This document shows positions 36,153 through 46,551 of a stretch of DNA of 64,000 nt, in pieces. The stretch covers positions 18,017 to 82,016 of the forward strand of contig JADHML010000004.1 of assembly GCA_016780065.1 (NCBI GenBank). The letters run 5' to 3'. The notes under the pieces are model-generated. The model had not been told where the DNA came from. It saw only the letters and a list, made by a program, of their open reading frames with translations, and did not search any database. Both the position numbers and the translations under genes were made by a program. Position 1 is the stretch's first letter; each line of letters starts with the position of its first letter. The stretch comes from Flavobacteriaceae bacterium (GTDB taxonomy: Bacteria > Bacteroidota > Bacteroidia > Flavobacteriales > Flavobacteriaceae).

Positions 36153-39100
36153 CGTTGCTGTAACCAAGTCAAACATTCGAGGGCTTTTTGAACGCTTTGA
36201 ACTTGATCAAAGACCAACATCAGTCGGGTTCGATCGGCTTGTTTTTTTTCTTTCAAAGTGCCTTTCATCGGATGAGCTTGTAATTTGACGAGCAGTTCTC
36301 TAAAACCATCTGACTGATAAAATTCGCTTTGAGGGTTGGCATCAAAATAACCGATGAGTTTGTTTTTCTTGAGCACTGCTTTTTCAATATGTAATGCAGC
36401 ACACACCCATTTGAGCCGCACACTATCAATTAGAGATTGAGAGCTTTCAGGTAGGGATCCGAATCGGTCAGCTATTTGTTCGGTATATGATTTTAGCGCT
36501 TTTTCATCTTTGACCTCAGCCAGATTTTGGTAACAAACCATACGCTCCCTGACATTGTTGATATATGAATCTGGGAATAACAATTCTAAGTCGGTATCGA
36601 TTTGCGCATCTTTCTGTGGGGCTGGTTCATTCTCAAACAACTCCTTAAAATCGGAGGTCTTTAGTTCGTCTACAGCTTCTTTGAGAATCTTTTGATAGGT
36701 TTCAAATCCGATGTCATTGATAAACCCACTTTGTTCACCACCAAGTAAATCTCCAGCACCCCTGATTTCCAAATCTCGCATAGCGATTTGAAACCCTGCA
36801 CCCAACGCGGTGTGTTCTGACAGTGCTCGCATTCTTTTACGGGCTTCGTCTGTAAGAGTAGACATCGGTGCAGATATAAAATAGCAAAATGCTTTTTTGT
36901 TAGACCGCCCCACTCGACCCCGCATTTGGTGGAGGTCGCTCAACCCAAACTGGTGGGCGTTGTTTATTAGAATGGTATTGGCATTGGGGACATCCAGACC
37001 ATTTTCGATGATGGTGGTTGCGATCAAAACATCGTATCGACCCTCCATAAAGTCACGCATGGTGGTTTCTAGTTTTCGCCCTTCCATTTGACCATGCGCA
37101 CGGGCGATTTTAGCATCAGGCACCAAGCGCTGGATCATACCGCTAAATTCGGCCAGATGTTCTACTCGATTGTGAACAAAAAACACTTGCCCCCCTCTTT
37201 GGAGTTCATAGCTGATGGCATCTCGGATGGCTTCTTCACTAAAGCCAATGACCTGACTGTCGATGGGATATCGGTTTGGCGGTGGCGTGTTGATGATAGA
37301 CAGATCACGCGCTGCCATTAGACTAAATTGTAGGGTACGGGGGATGGGCGTAGCAGTCAAGGTTAGTACATCTACATCTGATTTCAGACTGCGTAATTTT
37401 TCTTTTACTCCGACACCAAACTTCTGTTCCTCATCGACAATAAGCAGCCCGAGGTTTTTAAAATCTGTGGGTTTGCTCATCAATTGATGGGTGCCAATGA
37501 GGATGTCGATAGCCCCTGTTTTGATCTCTTCCAAAACCTCTTTTTGTTCTTTGGTCGTTCGAAAGCGGTTGATATAATCGATCCGTACAGGAAAGTCTTG
37601 CAGTCGTTTTGAAAAAGTGTTGAAATGTTGATAGGCCAAAATAGTTGTCGGCACCAACACAGCTACTTGCTTGTTGTTATCCACGGCTTTAAAGGCTGCC
37701 CGAATGGCCACTTCTGTTTTTCCAAAACCTACGTCTCCACAAACCAAACGGTCCATGGGTTGTTCGTTTTCCATGTCAGCTTTTACAGCTTCGGTAGCCT
37801 TGCGTTGGTCTGGAGTATCTTCATAGATAAAAGACGCTTCCAGTTCGTGTTGTAGGGCGCTGTCTGGACCGTATTGAAATCCTTTTTTGAGTTTGCGCTT
37901 TGCGTAGACCTCTATCAAGTTAAAAGCAATTTCTTTGACTTTTTTCTTGGTTTTTTGCTTGAGTTTTTTCCAGGCTGCTGAGCCTAACTTAAAGAGCCGA
38001 GGGACGGATCCTTCTTTGCCATTGTACTTAGCGATTTTGTGAAGACTGTGAATAGAAACGTATAAAATATCTCGTTCCCCATAGATAAGTTTGATCGCTT
38101 CCTGTTTTTTGCCTTCTACCTCAATATGTTGCAAGCCACCAAACTTTCCGATTCCATGATCGATATGGGTTACATAATCCCCCACTTGCAGCTGATTGAA
38201 CTCCTTTAGGCTAATCGCCTGCTTTTTAGCATATCCATTTTTGAGTCTGAACTTGTGATAGCGTTCAAAAAACTCATGATCGGTATAGCAAGCAATCTTG
38301 TGATCGGTGTCTAAAAACCCTCTGTAGAGAGGCATCACGTGTAGCTTGTAAGGCACATCGATCTCTTCAAAAATACGTTTGAGTCGCTCTGCTTGTTGAT
38401 CGTTGCTGCAGAAAAGGTGGTTTTGTATTCCTTGTTCACCATTCTCTTTAAGGTGGGCGGTGATGCGTTCAAAATTGCGTTGAAATGCAGGCTGTGGATT
38501 ACACGAATATTGATATTGGTGAAATGATTTTGATTGCCCCGAAAAATCTATCTGAGTTCTTTGGGTCAATGCCTCTTCGAACATACTGCCGGTACAATAT
38601 AAATTGTCAGGATCGTTTCTTTCTGAACTCTTTTCTTTTTTAGAGGTTAATTGCTGATAGCTATTGTTGAGGATGCTTGATACATCTGCAATTCCGTGAT
38701 GTAAAAAAAGGGTGTCTTTGGGAAGAAAAGCCCAAAAAGCCTGACGTTTTTCTTGTAATATTTTTTGCTCTACATTGGCAAGAATATCTACCTTATCGCG
38801 AGATTCTAACGACAGTTGACTGATGACATCAAAAATACTAATACGGTCTATCTCATCTCCAAAAAACTCCAATCGATAGGGGTACTCACTGTCAAAAGAG
38901 AATATATCCAAAATACCTCCTCTGACAGAAAACTCTCCAGGCTGTGTAACAAAATCTACTCGCTGAAATTCGTATTCAAATAAAACTTCGTTTACAAAAT
39001 CTATGGACACTTCCATCCCCAAAGCAAGTTGAAGGGTTTTCTTTTTTAGCTCTTTACGGGTCAATACTTGTTCGAACAAAGCATCTGGATAGCTGACAAC

Positions 39101-39454
39101 GCATTGTTTTGGCGCAGCAGATATTTTTTTCAGCACCTCTGCACGCATCATCACATTGGCGTTGTCTACTCTTTCGAATTCTTGGGTTCCTCGATAACTT
39201 GCTGGGTAAAACAACACCTCATTTTCAGGAAGGAGTCGTTCAAGATCATTAAACCAATAGGCCGCTTGCTCTTTGTCTTCGGCAATCCAAAGTATGGGGT
39301 TTGAGGAGTTTTGAGCGAGCGCAGCTGCCAAAAAAGCATAAGAAGACCCCGAAAGACCCGAAACACAGCAACTCTGTTTTTCAGAAATCTTCCCTAAAAT
39401 CTCATGAGTCTGTTCGTTTTCAAACAGACTTTTGGGCAGCTTCACGGGTTTCAA
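36149..39454 (-). CDS. mfd: Transcription-repair coupling factor Mfd
   Basis: A 1101-residue helicase that releases stalled RNA polymerase and recruits nucleotide excision repair. The N-terminus is UvrB-like. The CarD-like polymerase-interaction domain is near residue 410-480 (LQVGDYVTHIDHGIGKFGGL). The helicase core has Walker A VCGDVGFGKTE (near 575) and Walker B LIVDEEQKFG. The conserved TATPIPRTLQFSLMAARDLS follows, then ENGLDVPNANTI and HQMRGRVGRS. The C-terminal TRCF domain is present. The length fits Bacteroidota Mfd. Confidence 0.95.
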   Translation of the reverse strand: MKPVKLPKSLFENEQTHEILGKISEKQSCCVSGLSGSSYAFLAAALAQNSSNPILWIAEDKEQAAYWFNDLERLLPENEVLFYPASYRGTQEFERVDNANVMMRAEVLKKISAAPKQCVVSYPDALFEQVLTRKELKKKTLQLALGMEVSIDFVNEVLFEYEFQRVDFVTQPGEFSVRGGILDIFSFDSEYPYRLEFFGDEIDRISIFDVISQLSLESRDKVDILANVEQKILQEKRQAFWAFLPKDTLFLHHGIADVSSILNNSYQQLTSKKEKSSERNDPDNLYCTGSMFEEALTQRTQIDFSGQSKSFHQYQYSCNPQPAFQRNFERITAHLKENGEQGIQNHLFCSNDQQAERLKRIFEEIDVPYKLHVMPLYRGFLDTDHKIACYTDHEFFERYHKFRLKNGYAKKQAISLKEFNQLQVGDYVTHIDHGIGKFGGLQHIEVEGKKQEAIKLIYGERDILYVSIHSLHKIAKYNGKEGSVPRLFKLGSAAWKKLKQKTKKKVKEIAFNLIEVYAKRKLKKGFQYGPDSALQHELEASFIYEDTPDQRKATEAVKADMENEQPMDRLVCGDVGFGKTEVAIRAAFKAVDNNKQVAVLVPTTILAYQHFNTFSKRLQDFPVRIDYINRFRTTKEQKEVLEEIKTGAIDILIGTHQLMSKPTDFKNLGLLIVDEEQKFGVGVKEKLRSLKSDVDVLTLTATPIPRTLQFSLMAARDLSIINTPPPNRYPIDSQVIGFSEEAIRDAISYELQRGGQVFFVHNRVEHLAEFSGMIQRLVPDAKIARAHGQMEGRKLETTMRDFMEGRYDVLIATTIIENGLDVPNANTILINNAHQFGLSDLHQMRGRVGRSNKKAFCYFISAPMSTLTDEARKRMRALSEHTALGAGFQIAMRDLEIRGAGDLLGGEQSGFINDIGFETYQKILKEAVDELKTSDFKELFENEPAPQKDAQIDTDLELLFPDSYINNVRERMVCYQNLAEVKDEKALKSYTEQIADRFGSLPESSQSLIDSVRLKWVCAALHIEKAVLKKNKLIGYFDANPQSEFYQSDGFRELLVKLQAHPMKGTLKEKKQADRTRLMLVFDQVQSVQKALECLTWLQQR

Positions 39455-39648
39455 TATACAGTTACTTTATATCAATCTAAACTGGAAAGGTTTTTTAAAT
39501 CGTATTGTGACAAATCGATTTTTTATAACCTTTTTCTGCCGATTTTCCCAAAGGGTTTCCAAAAATACAAATACCAAGAACCACCTCAAGGAAAAGACGT
39601 CTCTTTTTTTTGAATAGGCACATTTCTTTTCAATTCCTCTTGATGCAT

Positions 39649-39656
39649 TACCTTTG
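39649..39656 (+). promoter_or_regulatory. TAnnTTTG -7 box before the GNAT gene
   Basis: TACCTTTG is a perfect match to the -7 consensus. The ATG begins 7 bases after its last base, so the transcript would start at or beside the start codon. Confidence 0.45.
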
Positions 39657-39662
39657 CAGCCG

Positions 39663-40163
39663 ATGAAAAAAGATGTTCTCATACGGACGGCTTTGCCAAC
39701 AGATGTCGATTCGGTATTGACTCTCATTAAAGAGCTGGCTGATTTTGAGCGCGCCCCCGACGCGGTCAACATTCAAGCCCAAGACCTTTTGGAAGATGGA
39801 TTTGGATCCCACCCTGCTTTTACATGCTTTGTGGCTGAATCTGATGGGAAGCTAGTGGGGATGGCACTTGGCTATCCTCGTTACTCCACTTGGGATGGGA
39901 AAAGCATGCACTTAGAGGATCTGATTGTTAGTCAATCATACCGCGGTTTGGGCATCGGTTTTTCATTGTATAAAACGTTTATCCACTATGCAGCCTCTCA
40001 AGGGGTACGCCGCATTGAATGGGCCGTACTAGATTGGAACCAGTCGGCCATTGATTTCTATCGAAAAACAGGTGCAGAAGTATTGCCCGATTGGCGGTTG
40101 GTTCAAATGGATAATCAAGCCATTACTGATTTTATAACCCAATACCCTCATGCGAGTATTTAA
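39663..40163 (+). CDS. GNAT family N-acetyltransferase
   Basis: The ATG at 39663 gives 166 residues; the TTG three codons earlier overlaps the promoter box and is rejected. The fold markers are IRTALPTDVDSVLTLIKELA at the start and CFVAESDGKLVGMALGYP. The acetyl-CoA loop is VSQSYRGLGIGFSLYKTF (Q/RxxGxG/A type), and WNQSAIDFYRKTGAEVL closes motif B. It resembles the diamine/polyamine-acetyltransferase-like branch. It overlaps the following aspartokinase gene by 14 bases, so the two are coupled. Confidence 0.88.
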   Translation: MKKDVLIRTALPTDVDSVLTLIKELADFERAPDAVNIQAQDLLEDGFGSHPAFTCFVAESDGKLVGMALGYPRYSTWDGKSMHLEDLIVSQSYRGLGIGFSLYKTFIHYAASQGVRRIEWAVLDWNQSAIDFYRKTGAEVLPDWRLVQMDNQAITDFITQYPHASI

Positions 40164-41400
40164 ATTTGGAGGTGCATCTGTAAAGGATGCAGCAGGCGTT
40201 CAAAACGTGGTTCGTGTCTTAAATGAAGTAGGTCATAAAGACACTCTGATTGTGGTTTCTGCCATGGGCAAAACCACCAATGCCATGGAACAGGTCGTGA
40301 AAGCCTATTTTGAGCAACCCGATGCCTTGAGCGGCCATGTTCAAGAGGTTGTTTCATATCACCATTCCATTATGGAAGCCCTTTTTGAGCACAAAGATCA
40401 TCTTGTCTTTGGACAAGTAAAAACCCTATTCGACGAGCTAAATCATTTCCTTGCTCACAACAAATCGCCTCATTATTCCTTTGTATATGATCAAGTAGTC
40501 AGTACGGGTGAGTTGGTGTCAACCACCATCATCAATGCTTATTTGAACCATGTAGGCATGAGTTCTACTTGGCTTGATGCCCGCAATTGTATCAAAACCG
40601 ACGCCAACTATCGTGATGCCAATGTCGATTGGACAGCCACCCAAGAAGCCGTCAATGAACATTTAAAACCAGGTCAGTTGTACGTTACCCAAGGATTTAT
40701 TGGCAGCGACGACAATCATTTTACAACTACTTTGGGCAGGGAAGGTTCTGACTACAGTGCAGCAATCTTTGCCTATTGCCTCAATGGAACTTCTGTGACT
40801 ATTTGGAAAGACGTGCCAGGCGTACTCAATGCAGATCCTCGACACTTCCAATCGACAGAATTGCTTCATCAGATTTCATATCAAGAGGCGATTGAATTGG
40901 CTTTTTATGGTGCATCTGTCATCCATCCCAAAACCCTACAGCCTTTGCAGCGCAAAGAAATTCCTTTGCATGTCAAGTCGTTTGTCAACCCAAAAAATGC
41001 AGGCACCGTAGTAACCAAGGGCGCACCTATTGTCCCAGAAGTGCCTTGTTATATTGTTAAAAAAGGGCTGTCGTTAATCAAATTATCTTCCCTCGATTTC
41101 TCATTTATTGTGGAGGAAAACATTAGTGACATCTTCAAATGGTTGCACGATCATAAAATGAAAGTCGATCTTATTCAAAACTCTGCCATTAGTTTTTCGG
41201 TCTGTGTATATGATAAATTCAACCGAATGGATGGCCTCTTACAACAATTGCGGGGCCGGTTTAAGGTAAAACACACACCGAATGTGTCTCTATATACCAT
41301 CAGACACTTTGACGAACACAGCGCTGACAGCTTGATGGGTGCTCATGAGCTGCTTTTAGAACAACGTGCCAAACTCACCCTTCAACTGGTGATGCAGTAA
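40150..41400 (+). CDS. Aspartate kinase (monofunctional)
   Basis: A 416-residue enzyme that phosphorylates aspartate as the first step toward lysine, threonine and methionine. The N-terminal motif is VFKFGGASVKDA (residues 3-14), with STGELVSTTIINAYL, the substrate loop TTTLGREGSDYSAAI (near 198) and the nucleotide-binding VTIWKDVPGVLNADPR. Residues from about 300 form an ACT-like regulatory region. There is no homoserine dehydrogenase domain. It starts inside the GNAT gene, and its stop lies 5 bases from the convergent arsC. Confidence 0.92.
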   Translation: MRVFKFGGASVKDAAGVQNVVRVLNEVGHKDTLIVVSAMGKTTNAMEQVVKAYFEQPDALSGHVQEVVSYHHSIMEALFEHKDHLVFGQVKTLFDELNHFLAHNKSPHYSFVYDQVVSTGELVSTTIINAYLNHVGMSSTWLDARNCIKTDANYRDANVDWTATQEAVNEHLKPGQLYVTQGFIGSDDNHFTTTLGREGSDYSAAIFAYCLNGTSVTIWKDVPGVLNADPRHFQSTELLHQISYQEAIELAFYGASVIHPKTLQPLQRKEIPLHVKSFVNPKNAGTVVTKGAPIVPEVPCYIVKKGLSLIKLSSLDFSFIVEENISDIFKWLHDHKMKVDLIQNSAISFSVCVYDKFNRMDGLLQQLRGRFKVKHTPNVSLYTIRHFDEHSADSLMGAHELLLEQRAKLTLQLVMQ

Positions 41401-41404
41401 GAGC

Positions 41405-41824
41405 TTAGGGAAGTTCTTTGATAAATTCTTTGACGAAATTTTTGATCTCATCTCGTGTTCGAGCAAAGGCTTTGTAAATCTCCTCTTCTTCGTCTGAAAT
41501 CAATTTAGAGGGGTCATAAAAATCATGATGGATACGTACCGCATTGTCAGCCGGTATGTAAGGACAGTTTTCGTGGGCATGGTCACAAACCGTCACAATA
41601 AAATCAAAATTGATGTCAAGATACTCATCCACATTATTAGAGGTGTGTGATGAGATGTCAACGCCATCATCTTTCATAATTGCAATCGCACGTGGATTGA
41701 CCCCATGAGTTTCGATACCTGCACTATAGACTTCGAGTTTAGCCCCCCCAAAGTGACTGAAATATCCATGAGCCATTTGGCTTCTACAGGAATTTCCGGT
41801 ACAAAGAATTAATATTTTTTTCAT
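41405..41824 (-). CDS. arsC: Arsenate reductase / low-molecular-weight phosphatase family (thioredoxin-coupled ArsC)
   Basis: A 139-residue protein with the CX5R loop CTGNSCRS (Cys8, Arg14) and the redox pair Cys80 and Cys87 in VCDHAHENCP. This spacing fits the thioredoxin-coupled ArsC group, which reduces arsenate to arsenite. YDPSKL near residue 107 supplies the general-acid Asp. No arsenite pump or ArsR gene is adjacent, although a DUF6428 gene occurs at 63118-63579. A generic tyrosine phosphatase is the alternative. Confidence 0.88.
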   Translation of the reverse strand: MKKILILCTGNSCRSQMAHGYFSHFGGAKLEVYSAGIETHGVNPRAIAIMKDDGVDISSHTSNNVDEYLDINFDFIVTVCDHAHENCPYIPADNAVRIHHDFYDPSKLISDEEEEIYKAFARTRDEIKNFVKEFIKELP

Positions 41825-41876
41825 GAGGTAAAAGTATTACGAAATGCAAATTTGTAGGTAAAAATAAAGTTAAAAA

Positions 41877-42815
41877 TTAGTGGGTTTCAAAAAGAATTTT
41901 TTTCACCTTTTCGACAATGGTTTTTGCAAGTTTGATTTTACTTTGATGCGACCATCCTGCGATATGAGGACTTAAAATTACTTTTTCTGAGTTGAGTAGA
42001 TAAGTGAGCTCAACTTGACTTAATTCGGCCTGTTCAAAAGAGCTTTTTTCATATTCTAGCACGTCCAAACAGGCGCCCAAAATTTTGTTTTTTTTCAAAC
42101 CATCGATCAGATCTTTGGTCACTACGTTTTTCCCTCTTGCGGTATTGATCAACCAAAAAGGTTTTGCAACTGCATTGATAAACGAACGGTCTATCAACGG
42201 GGTTGTTAGCGGCGTTTCAGGAACATGTAGACTGATAATATCTGCTTCTTTTTGAAGGATGTTTAACGAAACTTGTTGAGCGAAACCGTCTCCCACGTCG
42301 GGGTGTATGTCATAACACAAAACCTTTACGTCAAACCCCTTTAACTTTCGGGCCAAAGCTTTTCCTGTATTTCCATAACCAATAAGTCCAACGGTTTTTC
42401 CTTCGAGTTCTTCGCCCCGATTGGATTCTCTTTTCCAGACCCCTTCTTTCAATTCATGAGATACTTCTATAAGCTTGTTGAAAAGTGTCAAGATCATCCC
42501 GGTTGCATGTTCGGCCACAGCATTGCTGTTGCCTTCTGGAGCAGAGATAATATGTATGCCTTTGGACTGGGCGTAAGTGGTGTCTATGTTTTCCAACCCT
42601 GATCCCACCCGAGCGATAAACCGTAAATCGGTGGCAGCATCTATAAAAGTTGCATCTATCGGAAAACGGCTTCTTAGCACGAGCCCCTGGTAATGATGTA
42701 TTTTTTGCATCACTTCTTCCTTTGAGGCGGTGTAGTCAAAATCATTTTCGAGACCTAAGGCATGCAGTCCTTCGGGCAGCGCGGAGTGATTTTCATCAAT
42801 GTGGAGTATGCGCAT
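41877..42815 (-). CDS. D-2-hydroxyacid dehydrogenase (phosphoglycerate dehydrogenase-like)
   Basis: A 312-residue NAD-dependent dehydrogenase. The substrate-binding arginine region is RVGSGLENID, and the Rossmann motif is VGLIGYGNTGKALARKL (near 140-156). NTARGKNVV carries the second conserved Arg, a Glu lies in CLDVLEYEKSS, and the catalytic His is in LSPHIAGWSH. There is no C-terminal ACT domain, so serA is possible but not certain. It starts 10 bases after the mgtE gene and ends the serS-ksgA-mgtE minus-strand series. Confidence 0.85.
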   Translation of the reverse strand: MRILHIDENHSALPEGLHALGLENDFDYTASKEEVMQKIHHYQGLVLRSRFPIDATFIDAATDLRFIARVGSGLENIDTTYAQSKGIHIISAPEGNSNAVAEHATGMILTLFNKLIEVSHELKEGVWKRESNRGEELEGKTVGLIGYGNTGKALARKLKGFDVKVLCYDIHPDVGDGFAQQVSLNILQKEADIISLHVPETPLTTPLIDRSFINAVAKPFWLINTARGKNVVTKDLIDGLKKNKILGACLDVLEYEKSSFEQAELSQVELTYLLNSEKVILSPHIAGWSHQSKIKLAKTIVEKVKKILFETH

Positions 42816-42825
42816 CTGGGTAAGT

Positions 42826-44184
42826 TTAGAATCCTAACATCAACTTGGCGATGTAGAAAAATAGAAAAATGCCAAAAATATCATTGCTGGTCGTGATAAA
42901 AGGTCCTGTGGCAATGGCCGGATCTATTCCCCTACGATGCAACACAATAGGCACAAAAGTACCTACAAGCGCAGCAACTACAATCACACACAACATCGAC
43001 AATGCTATGGTAATACTCACTTCGATAGGCTGTTGGGCAATCCATCCAAACAAAACAACCAATATCGCCAAAGCTCCTCCATTGATCAAGCTCAGCCCAA
43101 TCTCTTTAAGCAAACGGTGCCATAGACTTCCTTTAACAATGTCGTTGGCAAGTCCTTGTACAATAATGGCAGAAGATTGTACACCTACATTTCCTGCCAT
43201 GGCGGCAATCAAAGGGGTGAAGAAAAACAAAGTTCTGTAAGACGGGTGGCTCATAACCCCTTCAAAGCCTTCAAGGATAAAAACACTTCCCAGGCCGCCT
43301 ATCAGACCCAAAATAAGCCATGGCAAACGAGCTCGTGTCAGTTCGAGTATGGAGTCGTCTGCTTGTACATCCGAAGAAATACCTGCTGCGAGTTTATAGT
43401 CTCTCTCGGCTTCGTCTTTTATCAAATCTACAATGTCATCAATAGTGATTCTGCCCAATAGTTTTTTGTCGTCATCAACAACAGGAATGGCTTCTAAGTC
43501 ATATTTGGACATGATTTTGGCAACCTCTTCACCATTCTCTTCTACATGTACAGAGTCAACTTTTGGGATGTATACGCTCTTGATTTTACTTCGATCATTG
43601 GCAGTCAAAAGATCTTTCAGTGACAAGCGACCTAACAGAACATTTTCATCATCTACCACATATATGGAATGAACCCGAGTCACTTCTTGGGCTTGGATGC
43701 GCATTTCTTTCACACAGCGTGTTACGGTCCAGTTTTGGTTGACTCGTACCAACTCTTTGGCCATCAATCCTCCAGCAGAACCCTCATCATATGTCAAAAG
43801 TTCGCGGATATCTTGTGCAAATTCGGTATCTGAAATTTGTTCAATAACTTCTTTCTGTCGTTCTTCAGGAAGTTCTGCAATGATATCGGCTGCATCATCC
43901 GTATCGATTTCATTGAGCTCGGCAGCGATCTCTTTTACCGATAGGGCTTCAAGAATATCCTCACGTACATCTTCATCGATTTCAGTGAGTACGTCAGAAG
44001 TCTTTTCTGTATCAATGAGTTTAAAAAGATAGACCCCATAATCAATGGGTAAGGCATCGAAAATCTCAGCTAAATCAGCATAATGATATTCTTGTAGAAG
44101 TTTTTTGAGTGTTTTGTCATGACGGGCATCAATGTCCAGCTTAATTTGCTCTAGGAGTTCATCGCTAAGCTGAAAGGGTGTCAT
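42826..44184 (-). CDS. mgtE: MgtE-type magnesium transporter
   Basis: The ATG at 44184 gives 452 residues; a TTG two codons earlier is the alternative. An N-terminal MgtE domain (about 20-125, ending [13 protein letters not shown]) is followed by a CBS pair (about 135-255, with [20 protein letters not shown]). Five membrane helices follow, with [20 protein letters not shown] and [18 protein letters not shown], the pore-lining signature. The acidic N-terminal domain senses cytoplasmic Mg. It overlaps ksgA by 20 bases. Confidence 0.95.
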   Translation of the reverse strand: MTPFQLSDELLEQIKLDIDARHDKTLKKLLQEYHYADLAEIFDALPIDYGVYLFKLIDTEKTSDVLTEIDEDVREDILEALSVKEIAAELNEIDTDDAADIIAELPEERQKEVIEQISDTEFAQDIRELLTYDEGSAGGLMAKELVRVNQNWTVTRCVKEMRIQAQEVTRVHSIYVVDDENVLLGRLSLKDLLTANDRSKIKSVYIPKVDSVHVEENGEEVAKIMSKYDLEAIPVVDDDKKLLGRITIDDIVDLIKDEAERDYKLAAGISSDVQADDSILELTRARLPWLILGLIGGLGSVFILEGFEGVMSHPSYRTLFFFTPLIAAMAGNVGVQSSAIIVQGLANDIVKGSLWHRLLKEIGLSLINGGALAILVVLFGWIAQQPIEVSITIALSMLCVIVVAALVGTFVPIVLHRRGIDPAIATGPFITTSNDIFGIFLFFYIAKLMLGF

Positions 44185-44944
44185 GCGCAATCATTTTTGT
44201 GAGTCGAACAAAATCCGAAACGCCCAATTGTTCTGGACGTTGCCCAAAGATAGTATCTTCTTTTAAATTGGCAGAGATCTGGAATGATTTTAAGCTGTTT
44301 CGGAGTGTTTTTCTGCGTTGTTGAAAGGCCGTTTTAACTACTTTGAATAAAAGTTTTTCGTCACAGGATAGTTGATAGTCTTCCTTCCTACGAAGTCGCA
44401 AAACACCTGAAGCTACTTTGGGCGGAGGTTGAAACACAAAGCGAGAGACGTTAAACAAGTATTCAGTTTCATAAAATGCTTGTACAAGAACTGAGAGGAT
44501 TCCGTAGGTTTTACTTCCTGGTTTTTCGCAGATGCGCTCGGCAACCTCTTTTTGGAACATCCCTACAAATTCGGGAATGAGATTTCGGTGTTCCAAAGTC
44601 TTAAAAACGATCTGTGAAGAGATATTGTAAGGGAAATTCCCGATGATCGCAATGGGTTTTTTAAACAGGCTTGCTAAGTCAAGTTTTAGAAAATCACCTT
44701 CAATGATTCGGTTTTCCAGTGATGGATATTCTTGTTTGAGATAGCTCACAGACTCAGAATCAATTTCCACAACATGGACGAGATTTTCTGATTCTAGTAA
44801 AAATTGGGTTAACATCCCCATTCCAGGACCAATCTCTAAAACCTGATTGTAGCTTTCTCCTGTAAGCCCATTGGCAATATTACGTGCAATATTGGCATCG
44901 GTCAAAAAATGTTGACCTAAATGTTTTTTTGGCCTGACACTCAA
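44165..44944 (-). CDS. rsmA: 16S rRNA (A1518/A1519) dimethyltransferase RsmA/KsgA
   Basis: A 259-residue SAM-dependent methyltransferase that dimethylates two adenines at the 3' end of 16S r[21 protein letters not shown] opens the protein, the SAM motif is [17 protein letters not shown], and the catalytic motif is [14 protein letters not shown]. It starts with TTG overlapping the TGA stop of the preceding gene (TTGA), a coupled arrangement. Confidence 0.95.
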   Translation of the reverse strand: MSVRPKKHLGQHFLTDANIARNIANGLTGESYNQVLEIGPGMGMLTQFLLESENLVHVVEIDSESVSYLKQEYPSLENRIIEGDFLKLDLASLFKKPIAIIGNFPYNISSQIVFKTLEHRNLIPEFVGMFQKEVAERICEKPGSKTYGILSVLVQAFYETEYLFNVSRFVFQPPPKVASGVLRLRRKEDYQLSCDEKLLFKVVKTAFQQRRKTLRNSLKSFQISANLKEDTIFGQRPEQLGVSDFVRLTKMIAHDTLSA

Positions 44945-45231
44945 GGTAGTATGGCTTCAAGTTCCGTTTCAAACATCACCCATTTGTTAGGGAATTCCTT
45001 GTGAAGGGCTGCGTAAATAAGAGGCAATTGTTGTGCTTTGAAAACGTTTAGCTTTTCAATAGTATCAAAATTAAATTGTACTCCATAGCTAGGGTGTGTG
45101 CTTTCATCGCTGTGTATACGCAACAAAGTAGTGTGGTATGTGTCATCAGAGAGTATGTTTTTTTTGACATACATTACCCAAGAAGACTCAGCTCCATTGT
45201 CTATGCTAAATGTAATATTGAGAATACGCAT
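44941..45231 (-). CDS. DUF4286 family protein
   Basis: The ATG at 45231 gives 96 residues starting [20 protein letters not shown]; longer upstream residues would lie in ser[17 protein letters not shown] and [13 protein letters not shown] fit DUF4286, a ferredoxin-like-fold family of unknown function seen beside ksgA and serS in Bacteroidota. It begins 2 bases after serS ends and is co-transcribed. Confidence 0.8.
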   Translation of the reverse strand: MRILNITFSIDNGAESSWVMYVKKNILSDDTYHTTLLRIHSDESTHPSYGVQFNFDTIEKLNVFKAQQLPLIYAALHKEFPNKWVMFETELEAILP

Positions 45232-45232
45232 C

Positions 45233-46504
45233 TTAGTCAATAAGCTCAAAACCGGTATAGGGCACCAAGGCTTTGGGAATATGAATTCCACGATCGGTCT
45301 GGTTGTTTTCTAATAAGGCAGCCAATACACGTGGCAACGCCAACGCACTTCCATTGAGAGTGTGTACCCATTTTTTGCGCCCGTCTTTGTCTTTAAAACG
45401 AAGCTTGAGACGCGTAGACTGAAAGCTTTCAAAATTAGACACTGAGCTTACCTCTAACCAACGTTTTTGTGCTGTTGAATAGACTTCAAAATCATAAGTC
45501 AACGCCGAGGTAAAGCCCAAATCTCCGCCACACAAACGCAGTACTCTGTAAGGAAGCTCTAAAGCTTCTAAAAGGGTTTTTACGTGATCCACCATTTCAT
45601 CTAAAGCATCATATGAGCGATCTGGGTGTTCCAGTCGTACAATTTCAACTTTGTCAAACTGATGCAAACGATTCAGACCTCTTACATGTGCTCCGTAGCT
45701 CCCTGCTTCTCTACGAAAGCATGGGGTGTATCCCGTATTGGAAATGGGAAGTTGTTCGTGGCTAAGCATCACATCTCTGTATAGGTTGGTTACAGGCACT
45801 TCAGCTGTTGGGATCAAATACAAATTATCGGCACCAACATGATACATCTGACCTTCTTTATCGGGCAATTGCCCCGTTCCAAACCCCGAAGCTTCATTGA
45901 CCAAATGTGGAACCTGAACTTCCTCGTAGCCAACCGCTGTGTTCTGATCTAAGAAATAATGGATCAGCGCACGCTGTAAGCGAGCACCTTTGCCTGTGTA
46001 TACCGGAAAACCAGCTCCTGATATTTTATTTCCTAAGTCAAAATTGATGAGATTGTACTTAGAAGCCAGCTCCCAATGTGGAAGGGCATCTTCTTGTAAA
46101 TCAGGAATCTTTCCAGATTGAAAAACCTCTAGGTTGTCCTCTTCGCTTTGACCATTAGGAACAAGTTGATGAGGCACGTTTGGAATGTTATAACGCAGCG
46201 TTTGCAAGTCTTCTACAGCCTGATTGAGTTGAGCTTGCAGGTTTTTGTTTTCGGCTTTGAGTTTAGACGTTTCGTCCTTTAATCCTTGAGCTTGTTCGGT
46301 TTTGCCACTGCTATACAACTGTCCAATCTCCTTAGCCAATGTGTTGGCTTTGGCAAGGTTTTGATCTAGTTCTGCTTGAAGGCTTCTTCTTCTTTGATCT
46401 GCCTCTATGACTTGATCCACCAAGGCTTTGGCATCCAGCCCTCTTTTGGATAAGGCGAGGATGATTTCATTTTTGTGTTCTCGAAGGATAGAAATGTCAA
46501 GCAT
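45233..46504 (-). CDS. serS: Seryl-tRNA synthetase
   Basis: A 423-residue class II synthetase. The N-terminal coiled-coil arm (about 30-105) binds tRNA-Ser. Class II motif 2 is TPCFRREAGSYGAHVRGLNR and motif 3 is LNGSALALPRVLAALLENNQ. It heads the minus-strand run through DUF4286, ksgA, mgtE and the dehydrogenase. Confidence 0.96.
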   Translation of the reverse strand: MLDISILREHKNEIILALSKRGLDAKALVDQVIEADQRRRSLQAELDQNLAKANTLAKEIGQLYSSGKTEQAQGLKDETSKLKAENKNLQAQLNQAVEDLQTLRYNIPNVPHQLVPNGQSEEDNLEVFQSGKIPDLQEDALPHWELASKYNLINFDLGNKISGAGFPVYTGKGARLQRALIHYFLDQNTAVGYEEVQVPHLVNEASGFGTGQLPDKEGQMYHVGADNLYLIPTAEVPVTNLYRDVMLSHEQLPISNTGYTPCFRREAGSYGAHVRGLNRLHQFDKVEIVRLEHPDRSYDALDEMVDHVKTLLEALELPYRVLRLCGGDLGFTSALTYDFEVYSTAQKRWLEVSSVSNFESFQSTRLKLRFKDKDGRKKWVHTLNGSALALPRVLAALLENNQTDRGIHIPKALVPYTGFELID

Positions 46505-46551
46505 AAGCGATCATTTGTGCAAAAGTAAAACTTTGTAGCATACAGGGCTTT

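Noticed and set aside
37088..37321. Antisense reading frames of 60-130 codons within mfd, metG, rplY and the GH genes
   Set aside because: They are shadows of strongly conserved genes on the other strand, with no recognisable protein features or start signals.
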